A DNA stretch of 45,007 nucleotides, taken from Rhodococcus sp. EPR-157 (GTDB taxonomy: Bacteria > Actinomycetota > Actinomycetes > Mycobacteriales > Mycobacteriaceae). Numbering within the stretch: position 1 is the stretch's first letter; each line of letters begins with the position of its first letter. The stretch covers positions 1-45,007 of the forward strand of contig NZ_LVCV01000159.1 of the NCBI RefSeq assembly GCF_001647195.1, written 5' to 3'. The notes under the pieces are model-generated. The model was not told the origin of the DNA, ran no database searches, and saw only the letters and a program-made list of their open reading frames with translations. This document shows positions 16,373-25,904 of the stretch, piece after piece. A program made the position numbers and the translations under genes.

Positions 16373-16647
16373 ACTCGAACTACGTCCTCCACGGTCACGT
16401 GAACGGGCCCGGCCGACAGCGCACTGACGGCGGTACGGATCGCATCGGCCGTCTCACGAATCGAACTACCGGCGGCGACAGACACATGGACTTCGACGCC
16501 GTCGTCGCCGATCCGGATACCCGACACCCGCCTGCCCGGCAGATACGTGGCCGCTTCACCGAACATCCCGCCGTGCAGGCGGGCAACACCTGATATCGCC
16601 AGCACTGCATCGGCAATGACTTCGGAGATGTCGGGTTGCTCGGTCAC
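16369..16647 (-). CDS. Short Asp23/Gls24-like protein (92 aa)
   Basis: A 92-residue Asp23-like protein: ISEVIADAVLAISGVARLHG opens the domain, GRRVSGIRIGDDGVEVHVSV is the central strand pair and the end is VHVTVEDVVRV. It is shorter than the two other Asp23 copies and lacks their acidic tails. The start is GTG at 16647, overlapping the stop of the first Asp23 gene by 4 bp (GTGA), and its own stop overlaps the J-like gene by 4 bp. Several Asp23 paralogues in one operon may form mixed polymers or divide roles between membrane and cytoplasm (inference). Confidence 0.85.
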   Translation of the reverse strand: MTEQPDISEVIADAVLAISGVARLHGGMFGEAATYLPGRRVSGIRIGDDGVEVHVSVAAGSSIRETADAIRTAVSALSAGPVHVTVEDVVRV

Positions 16648-17117
16648 TGAACTCGAGTTCCCGTGACTTCCTGACCCTCGTCGTCACCTTCGTCGAGGAA
16701 GACATCGTGCACGACGATGTTGACCTCGGTGACCTCGAGGCCGGTCATCCGTTCGACGGCGGTGATCACGTTGCGACGGATGCCTGACGCGAGATCGGCG
16801 ATGGACACGCCGTACTCGGCGACGATGTCGATGTCGACGGCTGCCTGGCGCTCGCCGACCTCGACCGACACACCCTGTGACTGGTTGACGCGCGCACCCG
16901 GAATCCGCTCGCGCAGAGCGCCGATCGCGCGGGACGTGCCGCCGCCGACGTCGTGGACACCCTCGACCTCACGTGTCGCGATTCCGGCGATCTTCGATAC
17001 GACCGTGTCGGCGATGGTGGTCCGCCCGGTGGTGCTCACGAGCGCGGAATCGGTCCTGGGAGTCACTGCAGTCTGCGAAGATGCGGCGTCCGACTTGTCC
17101 AGTGTCTGGCTGCTCAT
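16644..17117 (-). CDS. Asp23/Gls24 family envelope stress protein (157 aa), first gene of operon
   Basis: A 157-residue Asp23 protein with a Ser/Thr-rich N-terminus of about 30 residues (SSQTLDKSDAASSQTAV), the Asp23 domain (TTIADTVVSKIAGIATREVE through VTEVNIVVHDVFL) and a short acidic tail (DEGDDEGQE). The ATG at 17117 has the purine-rich GAGAGAG 5 nt upstream. Although the frame is open to 18029, that extension lies antisense to the sigma-factor gene and is rejected. It heads a seven-gene minus-strand operon in which adjacent genes overlap or nearly touch, and is divergent from the ECF sigma factor that may control it. Confidence 0.92.
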   Translation of the reverse strand: MSSQTLDKSDAASSQTAVTPRTDSALVSTTGRTTIADTVVSKIAGIATREVEGVHDVGGGTSRAIGALRERIPGARVNQSQGVSVEVGERQAAVDIDIVAEYGVSIADLASGIRRNVITAVERMTGLEVTEVNIVVHDVFLDEGDDEGQEVTGTRVQ

Positions 17118-17234
17118 TGTTTCTCTCTCTTCGAGTGCGATTGTGTCGGAAGTAGGTCGTACCCAGAATCCGAAAGAGCACGCCTGAGTCGGGTGATCTG
17201 GGACACAATGCGCCATCCCTGGTAGAACGGTGTC
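17118..17234. promoter_or_regulatory. Divergent promoter region of the Asp23 operon and ECF sigma gene
   Basis: These 117 bases hold the promoters for both directions. TAGAAC at 17223-17228 lies 6 nt before the sigma GTG start and could be the -10 of a leaderless message. I do not see an unambiguous ECF-type -35/-10 pair; mapping transcription starts would settle which sigma factor reads each side. Confidence 0.4.
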
Positions 17235-17789
17235 GTGAACGACGAGGCGTTGCGGACGGACCACGTCCTCGTCAGCAACGCAGCTCTCGGCGACACCGAT
17301 GCGTTCGAGCAGATCGTTGCGCGGTACGGCCCTGAGATGTTCCGCTACGCAAGCAACATGCTGTCCGATCACGGTGCTGCCGAGGAAGTGGTGCAGGACG
17401 CGTTTGTCGCAGCGTGGAAGGGTCTGGACACCTTTCGGGGCGATTCGAAGCTGCGGACCTGGTTGTTCTCGTTGGTGTCCCACAAAGTGGTGGACCACCG
17501 GCGCAAGCGAGCCGTGGCGCCCGCCGAGGACTGGATCTTCGAGCGAAGCAGCACCGATGCCACCGGAGACCCGGAGAAGAGCGCGACGGCCGAGAACTTC
17601 ATGGAAGATCTCGGCCGTGCCTTGGCCGAGTTGCCGTATCGCCAGCGTGCGTGCTGGTTGCTGCGTGAGGTCGAAGGGATGACACATCCGGAAATCGGGC
17701 AGATCATGACATTGTCGGCTGGTGCAGTTCGCGGGCAGCTGCAACGAGCACGAACAACTCTGAGCGAAAGGTTGGCGGCATGGCAGTGA
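17235..17789 (+). CDS. ECF-family RNA polymerase sigma factor
   Basis: A 184-residue ECF sigma factor. Region 2 spans about residues 20-85 (YASNMLSDHGAAEEVVQDAF, with the RTWLFSLVSHKVVDHRRKR segment for -10 recognition), and region 4 about residues 125-180 (LAELPYRQRACWLLREVEGM, then a helix-turn-helix HPEIGQIMTLSAGAVRGQL). There is no long C-terminal extension. The start is GTG at 17235. It is divergent from the Asp23 operon and is followed after 7 nt by a small protein gene that occupies the place usually taken by an anti-sigma factor. Its likely regulon includes the adjacent envelope operon (inference). Confidence 0.92.
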   Translation: MNDEALRTDHVLVSNAALGDTDAFEQIVARYGPEMFRYASNMLSDHGAAEEVVQDAFVAAWKGLDTFRGDSKLRTWLFSLVSHKVVDHRRKRAVAPAEDWIFERSSTDATGDPEKSATAENFMEDLGRALAELPYRQRACWLLREVEGMTHPEIGQIMTLSAGAVRGQLQRARTTLSERLAAWQ

Positions 17790-17796
17790 TGCGACG

Positions 17797-18246
17797 ATGA
17801 CGCCGGACCCCGACTCGATTCTGGACCGGGCGGCCCGCGAGCTGCGGGACGCACCCGAGGAACCGCGCTGGGTGGACATCAGCAGCTCGATCATTTCCAA
17901 GGTCCGAGCCACGACGCGACGCACGTGGCCGGTCGACGCGTCGTATCCCACGTCTCCCGTGGGCCGCGAGGCCGATTCGCTGCGCGTCAGCGACCAGGTC
18001 GTTCGCAGAGCAGTGCTTGGGGCGCTCACCGGCGTTCACGGATGCCAGCCGACCGACATATCGCTCTATCTCGACGATCACACGTGCACCGGAATGTCGA
18101 TCGCCGTCGTCGGTGCCTACGGCAGCGATCTGCAAGCGGTCGGGAACGATCTGGCGCGCATTGCCATCGGCGTGGCGGCGGACACCCTCGGGGTCCCGCT
18201 GGTCCGTTCGGACGTCGACGTTCGCGTCGACGACATCGACGTGTAA
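17797..18246 (+). CDS. Conserved small protein paired with the ECF sigma factor, Asp23-related
   Basis: A 149-residue protein without membrane segments or zinc-binding HxxxC motif, so it is not an ordinary ZAS anti-sigma factor. The N-terminus (ILDRAARELRDAPEEPRWVD, then ISSSIISKVRATTRR) is helical. The C-terminal 90 residues (SDQVVRRAVLGALTGVHGCQ through VDVRVDDIDV) resemble the alternating helix/strand layout of Asp23 proteins, including the closing V-rich strand. I recall such genes beside Asp23 clusters in other actinobacteria, always unnamed. It could link sigma activity to Asp23 assembly, but that is inference. The ATG at 17797 is 7 nt after the sigma stop. Confidence 0.82.
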   Translation: MTPDPDSILDRAARELRDAPEEPRWVDISSSIISKVRATTRRTWPVDASYPTSPVGREADSLRVSDQVVRRAVLGALTGVHGCQPTDISLYLDDHTCTGMSIAVVGAYGSDLQAVGNDLARIAIGVAADTLGVPLVRSDVDVRVDDIDV

Positions 18247-18300
18247 GAACTTCGTCAAGAACCGCTGCTGAGGGCGTAAGCGCTACGTAAGGAACTCGTC
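18243..18300 (+). promoter_or_regulatory. Phased direct repeats upstream of kdpF, candidate KdpE box
   Basis: GTAAG occurs at 18243, 18276 and 18287. The last two sit in CGTAAG-N5-CGTAAG with an 11-bp period, and the first is 33 bp earlier, so all face the same side of the helix. A further AAGAAC pair is at 18245 and 18257. OmpR-type response regulators bind such direct repeats, and KdpE is encoded in the operon. The first repeat includes the stop codon of the preceding gene. Confidence 0.5.
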
Positions 18301-18331
18301 TGCGGCCGGGACGAGAGCCGATGCTTGCCCG

Positions 18332-18415
18332 ATGACTGAAATCGTGCTTGTGGGTCTGGCTGCACTAGCCGTGATCTACCTTCTCGTGGCGCTGCTCGAT
18401 CCAGAGAAGTTCTGA
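18332..18415 (+). CDS. kdpF: KdpF, small subunit of the K+-transporting ATPase
   Basis: A 27-residue hydrophobic peptide (MTEIVLVGLAALAVIYLLVA, ending LLDPEKF) forming a single membrane helix that stabilises the KdpABC complex. The family length is 25-30 residues and the terminal region with an acidic-basic pair is typical. Its TGA overlaps the kdpA ATG (TGATG, 18413-18417), confirming the assignment. It opens the kdpFABCDE operon and is preceded by phased repeats that may bind KdpE. Confidence 0.9.
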   Translation: MTEIVLVGLAALAVIYLLVALLDPEKF

Positions 18416-20085
18416 TGGGCGGCCTCGAGATCCCCATCGTGATCGCAGTGCTCGCCGCTGCGTATGTGCCACTAGGTGACTACATGGCCCGGGTGTTCGA
18501 CGCTCCCCGTGACGGCCGCGTCGAGTCGATGCTCTATCGACTGTGCCGCATCGATCCGAAGGCCGAGCAGACCTGGGTGGGATACGCCACGAGCGTGCTT
18601 GGATTCTCCGCCGCGAGCCTGATCGTGCTCTACGTCCTGCAGCGCATCCAAGGGGTGTTGCCGCTGAACGGTGGACTGCCAGGGGTGAGTCCGCTCGTGG
18701 CGTTCAACACCGCCGCGTCGTTCGTCACCAACACCAACTGGCAGTCCTACGTTCCAGAGACGACCATGTCGAACCTGACGCAGCCCCTCGGGCTGGCGGT
18801 GCAGAATTTCCTTTCCGCCGCTGTCGGATTGGCCGTCGCCGTTGCGCTCGTCAGAGGGTTCGTACGGGTCCGCTCGCGCGGTGAGATCGGCAATTTCTGG
18901 GTCGACCTGACGCGGGGGACGCTGCGGATCCTGCTCCCGCTGTCCTTGCTGGTTGCTCTGATCATGTTGACCCAGGGGGTTGTTCAGTCGTTCTCGACCG
19001 GATTCGTCTCTACCGGAGTCGACGGAACGACGGTCAAGAATGCACTGGCTCCCGTCGCGTCGCAGGAGTCGATCAAGGTAGTCGGAACCAACGGTGGTGG
19101 CATTCTTGGCGCCAACTCGGCGCATCCGTTCGAGAATCCCACTCCGCTGACGAACGTCGTGCAGATCATTGCGCTGCTGTTGATTCCCGTTGCACTCACC
19201 AGGACGTTCGGGACGATGGTCGGCAACCGGAAGCAGGGGCTGACTCTCCTGGCCGTCATGGCGGTGCTGTGGGGTGGACTTCTCGCCGTCACGCTCGCGG
19301 CCGAATCGGGTGCGCGTGGTGTCGCGGCGCAGGCTGCAGGCGCCATGATGGAGGGCAAGGAAGTTCGGTTCGGGATACCTGGATCTGCGTTGTTCGCAGT
19401 ATCCACGACCGGAACATCCACTGGTGCAGTCAATTCCGCTCATGACAGTATGTCGTCGCTCGGTGGTGGCGCGGTGCTGCTGAACATGCTGCTCGGCGAG
19501 ATTGCGCCGGGTGGGGTGGGAAGTGGGCTGTACGGTCTGTTGGTACTGGCGATCATTGCGGTCTTCGTCGGCGGCCTGCTCGTCGGGCGAACCCCGGAAT
19601 TGTTGGGCAAGAAGCTCGGTCGTCGGGAGATCACGATGGCCGCGCTGTCCGTGCTCGTCATGCCGGCGCTGGTGCTACTCGGCACGTCGATCACCGTGAT
19701 TCTCGACTCCACGCAGGGTTTTCAAGGCAATTCCGGTGATCCTGGCACTGCAGGGGGGATCCACGGTTTCACCGAGGTGCTCTACGCGTATGCCTCCGCG
19801 TCCAACAACAACGGCAGCGCGTTCGGTGGTCTGACGGTGACGAGTGAGTGGTTCCAGATATCACTGGGTCTGGCCATGCTCCTCGGTCGCTTTCTTCCGA
19901 TTGTGTTCGTGCTCGCGCTCGCAGGTTCGCTGGTCAAGTCCAAGCGCACCTCGGCAGACGTCGGAACGCTCCCCACCACTGGCCCACTGTTCGGTGGATT
20001 GTTGCTGGGCACAGTCGTTCTCGTGTCGGCTTTGACCTTCTTCCCGGCGCTTGCGCTCGGCCCTATCGCGGAGGCTCTTCGATGA
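18415..20085 (+). CDS. kdpA: K+-transporting ATPase subunit A
   Basis: The potassium-binding, channel-like subunit, 556 residues, with about ten membrane helices. The four selectivity-filter loops are visible: [46 protein letters not shown] and [10 protein letters not shown]. It takes K+ from the outside at low external concentration and passes it through the KdpA-KdpB tunnel. The ATG overlaps the kdpF stop and the stop overlaps the kdpB ATG (ATGA, 20082-20085), so the subunits are coupled in translation. Confidence 0.97.
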   Translation: MGGLEIPIVIAVLAAAYVPLGDYMARVFDAPRDGRVESMLYRLCRIDPKAEQTWVGYATSVLGFSAASLIVLYVLQRIQGVLPLNGGLPGVSPLVAFNTAASFVTNTNWQSYVPETTMSNLTQPLGLAVQNFLSAAVGLAVAVALVRGFVRVRSRGEIGNFWVDLTRGTLRILLPLSLLVALIMLTQGVVQSFSTGFVSTGVDGTTVKNALAPVASQESIKVVGTNGGGILGANSAHPFENPTPLTNVVQIIALLLIPVALTRTFGTMVGNRKQGLTLLAVMAVLWGGLLAVTLAAESGARGVAAQAAGAMMEGKEVRFGIPGSALFAVSTTGTSTGAVNSAHDSMSSLGGGAVLLNMLLGEIAPGGVGSGLYGLLVLAIIAVFVGGLLVGRTPELLGKKLGRREITMAALSVLVMPALVLLGTSITVILDSTQGFQGNSGDPGTAGGIHGFTEVLYAYASASNNNGSAFGGLTVTSEWFQISLGLAMLLGRFLPIVFVLALAGSLVKSKRTSADVGTLPTTGPLFGGLLLGTVVLVSALTFFPALALGPIAEALR

Positions 20086-22094
20086 CCGGATTGTTGACCG
20101 CTGACGTTGTAGTCGGCGCATTCCGAAAGCTGGACCCTCGCCACCTCGCACGGAACCCCGTCATGTTCATCGTGTTCGTCGGTTCGATCGTCACCACCGT
20201 GCTCGCAGCCATGGAACCTACGGTGTTCGCCTGGGCAACGGCGGGCTGGTTGTGGTTCACGGTGCTGTTCGCCAACCTGGCCGAGTCGGTCGCCGAAGGT
20301 CGAGGCAAGGCGCAGGCCGCGAGCCTGCGAAAGGTCAAGCAGGACAGTTCTGCTCGACGCCGCGGCGCCGACGGTGTCGTGACCGAGGTGCGTGCTGCAG
20401 AGCTCTCGGTCGGCGACGAGGTGATCGTGTCGGCAGGTGAGGTGATCCCAGGGGACGGAGATGTGATCGACGGAATCGCCTCCGTCGACGAGTCGGCGAT
20501 CACCGGCGAATCGGCACCGGTGGTGCGGGAATCCGGTGGCGACAGATCGGCAGTCACCGGCGGGACCACGGTGCTCTCCGACGAGATCGTCGTTCGGATC
20601 ACTGCAGCGCAGGGAGAGACGTTCGTGGACAGGATGATCGGACTCGTCGAGGGTGCAAGCAGACAGAAGACACCCAACGAGATCGCGCTCAACATCCTCC
20701 TCGCGTCGTTGACGATAGTGTTCCTTCTGGCCGTCGTCGCAATCGGACCGATGAGCGTCTACGCCGGTGACTCGCAGAATCCGATCCGCCTGATCGCTCT
20801 TCTGGTGTGCTTGATTCCGACCACTATCGGCGCGCTGTTGTCCGCTATCGGTATCGCCGGAATGGACCGATTGGTGCAGCGCAACGTGCTGGCGATGTCG
20901 GGTCGAGCCGTCGAAGCAGCCGGCGATATCGACACGCTGCTGATGGACAAGACCGGAACGATAACCTTCGGAAACCGTCGTGCGACGGGTCTGCATCCCG
21001 CGCCGGGAGTCGACGCCGAAGAGCTGGCAGGTGCAGCTCGGTTGTCCTCGCTCGCCGACGGTACTCCCGAGGGCCGCAGCATCGTCGAATTGTGCTGCCG
21101 TGATTTCGGAATGATCGATACGGCCGACGACACCGAACGTGCGGGGGAGTTCGTCGCATTCACCGCCCAGACACGAATGAGCGGCATCGATATCGACGGC
21201 AGGAGTATCCGAAAGGGTGCGTCCGACTCTGTCGCTCAATGGGTTCGCTCGGCCGGCGGTTCGGTGGATCCCGCGCTCGAAGGTTCGGTCCACGACATCG
21301 CTCAGGCCGGCGGTACACCTCTCGTCGTTGCCGAAGCCCGAGGCGGCACCGTAAGGGCGCTCGGAGTCGTCGAGCTGTCGGACGTGGTGAAGCCGGGGAT
21401 CGCCGAGCGATTCGGTCAGCTACGGGCCATGGGAATCAGAACCATCATGGTGACCGGTGACAATCCCTTGACGGCCAAAGCAATCGCCGCCGAGGCCGGG
21501 GTCGACGACTATCTCGCCGAGGCGACACCGGAGGACAAGCTCGCGCTGATCAGGAAGGAGCAGGACGGCGGCCGACTCGTCGCGATGACCGGAGACGGCA
21601 CCAACGACGCCCCCGCCCTCGCGCAGGCCGACGTCGGCGTCGCGATGAACACCGGGACGTCTGCCGCCAAGGAAGCGGGGAACATGGTCGATCTGGACTC
21701 CGATCCGACCAAACTCATCGAGATCGTCGAGATCGGCAAACAGCTCCTCATCACCCGAGGCGCGTTGACGACCTTCTCGCTGGCCAACGACCTCGCGAAG
21801 TACTTCGCAATCCTGCCCGCAATGTTCGCGCCCCTCTACCCGCAGCTCGACGCGTTGAACATCATGCGGCTTGCGACGCCGGAGTCGGCGATCCTGTCCG
21901 CGGTCATCTTCAATGCACTCGTCATCGTCGCGCTGATACCGCTGGCGCTGAAGGGCGTGAAGTATCGCGCAGCATCGGCGTCGGCGCTGCTTCGACGCAA
22001 CCTGCTGATCTACGGGGTCGGCGGCGTCGTGACGCCGTTCCTCGGGATCTGGCTCATCGACCAACTCGTTCGACTCGTCCCAGGGATCGGCTGA
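20082..22094 (+). CDS. kdpB: K+-transporting P-type ATPase subunit B
   Basis: The catalytic P-type ATPase subunit, 670 residues. The phosphorylated aspartate is D289 in DKTGT, the actuator loop is ITGESAPV, and the hinge is [13 protein letters not shown]-terminal serine (SxGES-type) phosphorylation control cannot be judged from this sequence. The frame is open upstream to 19848 inside kdpA, but the ATG at 20082, overlapping the kdpA stop, gives the family N-terminus (a short tail, then [16 protein letters not shown]). Confidence 0.97.
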   Translation: MTGLLTADVVVGAFRKLDPRHLARNPVMFIVFVGSIVTTVLAAMEPTVFAWATAGWLWFTVLFANLAESVAEGRGKAQAASLRKVKQDSSARRRGADGVVTEVRAAELSVGDEVIVSAGEVIPGDGDVIDGIASVDESAITGESAPVVRESGGDRSAVTGGTTVLSDEIVVRITAAQGETFVDRMIGLVEGASRQKTPNEIALNILLASLTIVFLLAVVAIGPMSVYAGDSQNPIRLIALLVCLIPTTIGALLSAIGIAGMDRLVQRNVLAMSGRAVEAAGDIDTLLMDKTGTITFGNRRATGLHPAPGVDAEELAGAARLSSLADGTPEGRSIVELCCRDFGMIDTADDTERAGEFVAFTAQTRMSGIDIDGRSIRKGASDSVAQWVRSAGGSVDPALEGSVHDIAQAGGTPLVVAEARGGTVRALGVVELSDVVKPGIAERFGQLRAMGIRTIMVTGDNPLTAKAIAAEAGVDDYLAEATPEDKLALIRKEQDGGRLVAMTGDGTNDAPALAQADVGVAMNTGTSAAKEAGNMVDLDSDPTKLIEIVEIGKQLLITRGALTTFSLANDLAKYFAILPAMFAPLYPQLDALNIMRLATPESAILSAVIFNALVIVALIPLALKGVKYRAASASALLRRNLLIYGVGGVVTPFLGIWLIDQLVRLVPGIG

Positions 22095-22095
22095 T

Positions 22096-22740
22096 ATGCG
22101 ACTGTTCCGTAGTTTCCTTCGTCAGACACTGGCCGGCTTCGCAGTGCTGGCAGTGTTCACTGCACTTCTCGGAGTTGCCTATCCTGCGACCGTCTGGGTC
22201 GTCAGCAGGCTCGACATGTCCTCGGCGGAGGGTTCGCCGTTGCGAGACAGCAACGGATGCGTCGTGGGGAGCTCGTTGATCGGCGTCGACCCGCAGGTGC
22301 CGCCGGGAGAGCCGGACCCGTACTTCCACACGCGCACCACCGGATCGGTCGCCGACGACGACGCGTTCGCCCCGGGCGACCCGAGTGCCGCGCTCCCCAC
22401 GAATCAGGGCCCCAACAGTGAACTGCTCGCGAAGTTCGTGGAGCAGCGCCGTGCGGCCATCGCACAGCGCGAGTCGGTGGATCCCGCGCAGGTTCCCGCC
22501 GATGCGGTGACCGGATCCGGATCGGGTATCGATCCGGACATCAGCGAGGAATACGCTGCCATCCAGGTGGCGCGGGTTGCGAGGGTCAACGGACTGAGCG
22601 AGCACGACGTGGAGGCGCTCGTCCGCGAACACACGCACGGTCGGCAGTACGGTGTACTCGGAGCAGTGGCAGTCGCCGTGCCGGAGCTGAACGTGGCGCT
22701 CGGGTTGACTGCCCCGTCGTGCGCGAGCGGAGAGGGATAG
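22096..22740 (+). CDS. kdpC: K+-transporting ATPase subunit C
   Basis: A 214-residue subunit with one N-terminal membrane helix (LAGFAVLAVFTALLGVAYPA) and an extracytoplasmic domain containing the conserved SGSGIDPDIS segment and the closing LGLTAP-type strand. KdpC is thought to act as a catalytic chaperone raising ATP affinity of KdpB. It begins one base after the kdpB stop and ends 6 nt before kdpD, within the same operon. Confidence 0.95.
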   Translation: MRLFRSFLRQTLAGFAVLAVFTALLGVAYPATVWVVSRLDMSSAEGSPLRDSNGCVVGSSLIGVDPQVPPGEPDPYFHTRTTGSVADDDAFAPGDPSAALPTNQGPNSELLAKFVEQRRAAIAQRESVDPAQVPADAVTGSGSGIDPDISEEYAAIQVARVARVNGLSEHDVEALVREHTHGRQYGVLGAVAVAVPELNVALGLTAPSCASGEG

Positions 22741-22746
22741 CCGACA

Positions 22747-25200
22747 GTGGAGCCAGGTGAGCTGCGAATCTATCTCGGCGCGGCTCCAGGCGTCGGGAAG
22801 ACGCTGGCGATGCTGAACGAGGCGCACCGACGCATGGAGCGCGGGTGCGACGTGGTTGCCGCGGTAGTCGAAACGCACGGCCGCGATCGCACGGAGGCGG
22901 CGCTCGCTGGAATCGAGATGGTCGCCCCGATCGAGATCACCTACCGGGGCGTGGTTGTTCCGGAGCTCAACGTGGAGGCAGTGCTGGCCCGTAAGCCGGA
23001 CCTGGTCCTGGTCGACGAGCTTGCCCACACGAACACGCCCGGATCACGGCACCCCAAGCGGTGGCAGGACGTGATGGAGTTGCTCGATGCCGGCATCGAC
23101 GTGGTGTCCACCGTCAACGTCCAGCATCTCGAATCCTTGAACGACGTGGTTCGGCAGATCACCGGCGCCACCCAACGAGAAACAGTCCCGGACAGTGTGG
23201 TTCGCGGTGCCGCGCAGGTGGAGCTGGTCGACGTGACGCCGGAGGCTCTACGTCGCAGAATGAGCCACGGGAACATCTACGCGGCCGACAAGGTCGATGC
23301 GGCACTGAGCAACTACTTCCGTCTCGGCAACTTGACCGCACTACGCGAGCTTGCTCTGCTGTGGACCGCGGACCAGGTCGATTCCGCACTCGTGAAGTAC
23401 CGCAACGACAATCGAATCACCGATACCTGGGAGGCCCGTGAACGCGTCCTCGTCGCGGTCACCGGTGGACCGGAATCGGAAACGTTGGTACGGCGAGCCA
23501 GTCGGATCGCGTCGCGGTCGAGTGCGGAACTGATGGTGCTGCACGTGGTCCGGGGCGACGGACTCTCCGGCGTATCAGCTCCGCAGATGGGTGCGGTGCG
23601 CACGTTGGCCGCTGCGCTCGGCGCCACTATGCACAGTGTGGTCGGCGAGGACGTGCCGACAACTCTGCTGGAGTTCGCCAGAGGTGCCAACGCGACGCAG
23701 GTGGTGATCGGGACCTCGCGGCGCTCGCGTGCCGCCCGAATTCTGGACGAGGGCATCGGCGCCGCGGTCGTGCAGAATTCAGGCACGATCGACGTGCACA
23801 TGGTGACCCACGACGAGCGCGCGCGAGGCTGGCGACTCCAGGTCGGCCGTGGCAGTCGACGCGTGTTGTCGTGGATCGCTGCGATCGTGGTGCCGTGTGT
23901 GGCGACGGGCCTGTTGACCGTCCTGGATTCACGGCTCGACTCCACCGGAGAAAGTGCACTGTTCTTCATGGTCGTGCTGTGCGTCGCACTGCTCGGTGGC
24001 GTTGCACCTGCGGCACTCTCGGCACTGATCGCCGGGTTCTTGCTGAACTACTTCTTCACTGCACCGCGCTACAGCCTCACCGTCGCCGAACCCGAGAACT
24101 TCGTCGTCACCGTCGTCCTTCTGCTCGTGGCAGTTGCGGTGGCGGGATTGGTCGACGCCGCAGCCAGCCGCACACGCGAAGCCAGGTACGCATCCCGGGA
24201 AGCCGAACTGCTGACGTTGTTCGCCGGATCGGTGTTGCGAGGTGCCGATCTCGATGCGCTACTGGAGAAAGTGCGCGAGACCTACGGGCAGCGCGCGGTG
24301 CTGCTCGTCGAAGAATCGACGGGCGTGACCGTCGGTGCAGTCGGTGAGAAGACAGCAACGGAGGCGGATACCCGGATAGAAGCTCCAGGAGGGGACTTCA
24401 CGATGCTGCTCGTCGGCCCCCGGACCCGCGCACGTGATCGACGGGTGCTTGCAGCCGTTGCGAATCAGGCTGCAGGGCTGGTGCGACAAGGCAGGTTGAG
24501 CGAGGAGGCCAGCCGCGCCACCGCGCTCGCCGAGGCGGATGTGCTCCGGCGTGCTCTGTTGTCCGCCGTCAGTCACGATCTGCGCACTCCCCTTGCGGCC
24601 GTCAAGGCGGCGTCATCGTCGTTGCGCAGCACCGACGTCGAGTTCTCCGCCGAGGACACCGCCGAACTGCTCGCCACCATCGACGAGTCGGCGGATCAGT
24701 TGACCTCGCTGGTCGGCAACCTTCTCGATTCGTCTCGTCTGCAGGCCGGGGTCGTTCGTCCGGCACTCGCCCCGGTGTACGTCGAGGATGCAGTCCAACG
24801 CGCGCTGATCGGCACGGCAGCGTCGGCCGACACGGTGCACGTCGACGTCGGAGACACACAAGTTCTTGCCGACGCCGGACTGCTCGAGCGCGTGCTCGCG
24901 AACCTGGTGGACAACAGCGTCCGACACGCAGCCGGAAGTGTGATCAGAATCGGAGCAACACAACTCGGAGACCGAGCGTCGATCACCGTGGCGGACACTG
25001 GGCCTGGAATCGCACGGGGATCCGAGAAGACGATGTTCGACGCCTTTCAGCGTCTCGGCGACCGCAACACCACCACCGGGGTGGGACTGGGACTGTCCGT
25101 CGTCCGCGGATTCGTCGAAGCCATGGGAGGCCGTGTCGACGCTTCGGACACACCCGGCGGTGGACTGACGATCACCGTGGACCTGCAGGCTGCACCATGA
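22747..25200 (+). CDS. kdpD: K+-responsive sensor histidine kinase KdpD
   Basis: An 817-residue sensor kinase. The N-terminal KdpD domain starts at once with the Walker A motif GAAPGVGKT near residue 14 and has the Walker B-like LVDELAHTN. A universal-stress-protein-like domain follows (about 230-355), then four membrane helices (about 375-480), a GAF-like region, the HisKA domain with phospho-accepting H610 in SAVSHDLRTPL, and a HATPase with N, G1 and G2 boxes (NLVDNSVRHA, DTGPGI, GVGLGLSVV). It senses low potassium or osmotic shift and phosphorylates KdpE. The start is GTG at 22747. Its N-terminus before Walker A is about 15-20 residues shorter than in E. coli. Confidence 0.96.
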   Translation: MEPGELRIYLGAAPGVGKTLAMLNEAHRRMERGCDVVAAVVETHGRDRTEAALAGIEMVAPIEITYRGVVVPELNVEAVLARKPDLVLVDELAHTNTPGSRHPKRWQDVMELLDAGIDVVSTVNVQHLESLNDVVRQITGATQRETVPDSVVRGAAQVELVDVTPEALRRRMSHGNIYAADKVDAALSNYFRLGNLTALRELALLWTADQVDSALVKYRNDNRITDTWEARERVLVAVTGGPESETLVRRASRIASRSSAELMVLHVVRGDGLSGVSAPQMGAVRTLAAALGATMHSVVGEDVPTTLLEFARGANATQVVIGTSRRSRAARILDEGIGAAVVQNSGTIDVHMVTHDERARGWRLQVGRGSRRVLSWIAAIVVPCVATGLLTVLDSRLDSTGESALFFMVVLCVALLGGVAPAALSALIAGFLLNYFFTAPRYSLTVAEPENFVVTVVLLLVAVAVAGLVDAAASRTREARYASREAELLTLFAGSVLRGADLDALLEKVRETYGQRAVLLVEESTGVTVGAVGEKTATEADTRIEAPGGDFTMLLVGPRTRARDRRVLAAVANQAAGLVRQGRLSEEASRATALAEADVLRRALLSAVSHDLRTPLAAVKAASSSLRSTDVEFSAEDTAELLATIDESADQLTSLVGNLLDSSRLQAGVVRPALAPVYVEDAVQRALIGTAASADTVHVDVGDTQVLADAGLLERVLANLVDNSVRHAAGSVIRIGATQLGDRASITVADTGPGIARGSEKTMFDAFQRLGDRNTTTGVGLGLSVVRGFVEAMGGRVDASDTPGGGLTITVDLQAAP

Positions 25201-25883
25201 GCGAGACCGCACGGATCAGAATCCTCGTCGTCGACGACGAACCCCAGATCGTTCGGGCCCTGCGTATCAATCTGAAGGTGCGCGGGTACGACGTGGCGAC
25301 CGCTGCGTCGGGAGCCGAAGCGCTGCGGGTGGCGGCGAACTTTCATCCCGAGATAGTCCTACTCGACCTCGGCCTACCCGATTTCGACGGCATCGACGTC
25401 ATCGGCGGGTTGCGCGGGTGGACCGACATTCCCATAGTCGTGTTGTCGGCGCGAACCGATTCGGCGGACACCGTCGAGGCGCTCGACGCGGGCGCGGACG
25501 ACTTCGTCACCAAGCCGTTCGAAATGGATGCACTGCTCGCTCGCTTACGTGCAGCATTGCGGCGTGGGCCACGGGCGGTGGAAGATGCTGTGGTGGTGAC
25601 GGATTCGTTCATCGTCGACCTCGCGGCGAAGAGAGTCACCCGCGGCGGTGAGACGGTCCATCTCACCCGCACCGAGTGGGGAGTGCTCGAGCTGTTGGCG
25701 CGCAACCGTGGAAAACTGGTGTCGCAGAAAGAAATTCTGCAGACAGTGTGGGGTCCTCGGCATGAGCGTGAAACTCACTACCTGCGAATCTACCTCGGCC
25801 AACTACGGCAGAAGCTCGAGGACGATCCGTCGCATCCTCGGCATCTGCTGACCGAAACCGGCATGGGCTATCGATTGGTGTGA
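25197..25883 (+). CDS. kdpE: Response regulator KdpE, OmpR family
   Basis: A 228-residue OmpR-type response regulator. The receiver domain has the acidic pair VVDDEP, the phospho-acceptor D57 in LLDLGLPDFDG and the conserved lysine in TKPFEMDALLARL. The C-terminal winged helix (HLTRTEWGVLELLARNRGKL through RIYLGQLRQKLE and GYRLV) binds DNA. The ATG overlaps the kdpD stop (ATGA, 25197-25200). It ends the kdp operon and converges with the GGDEF-EAL gene, leaving 21 nt between them. Confidence 0.96.
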   Translation: MSETARIRILVVDDEPQIVRALRINLKVRGYDVATAASGAEALRVAANFHPEIVLLDLGLPDFDGIDVIGGLRGWTDIPIVVLSARTDSADTVEALDAGADDFVTKPFEMDALLARLRAALRRGPRAVEDAVVVTDSFIVDLAAKRVTRGGETVHLTRTEWGVLELLARNRGKLVSQKEILQTVWGPRHERETHYLRIYLGQLRQKLEDDPSHPRHLLTETGMGYRLV

Positions 25884-25904
25884 CTACCCGCCACCGGCAC
25901 TGTC

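Noticed and set aside
16644-18029. Asp23 protein extended to 461 residues
   Set aside because: The extension is antisense to the sigma factor and its partner; the ATG at 17117 has a ribosome site and gives normal Asp23 length.
19782-21293. Minus-strand open frame of 503 codons
   Set aside because: Antisense to kdpA/kdpB and without family features.
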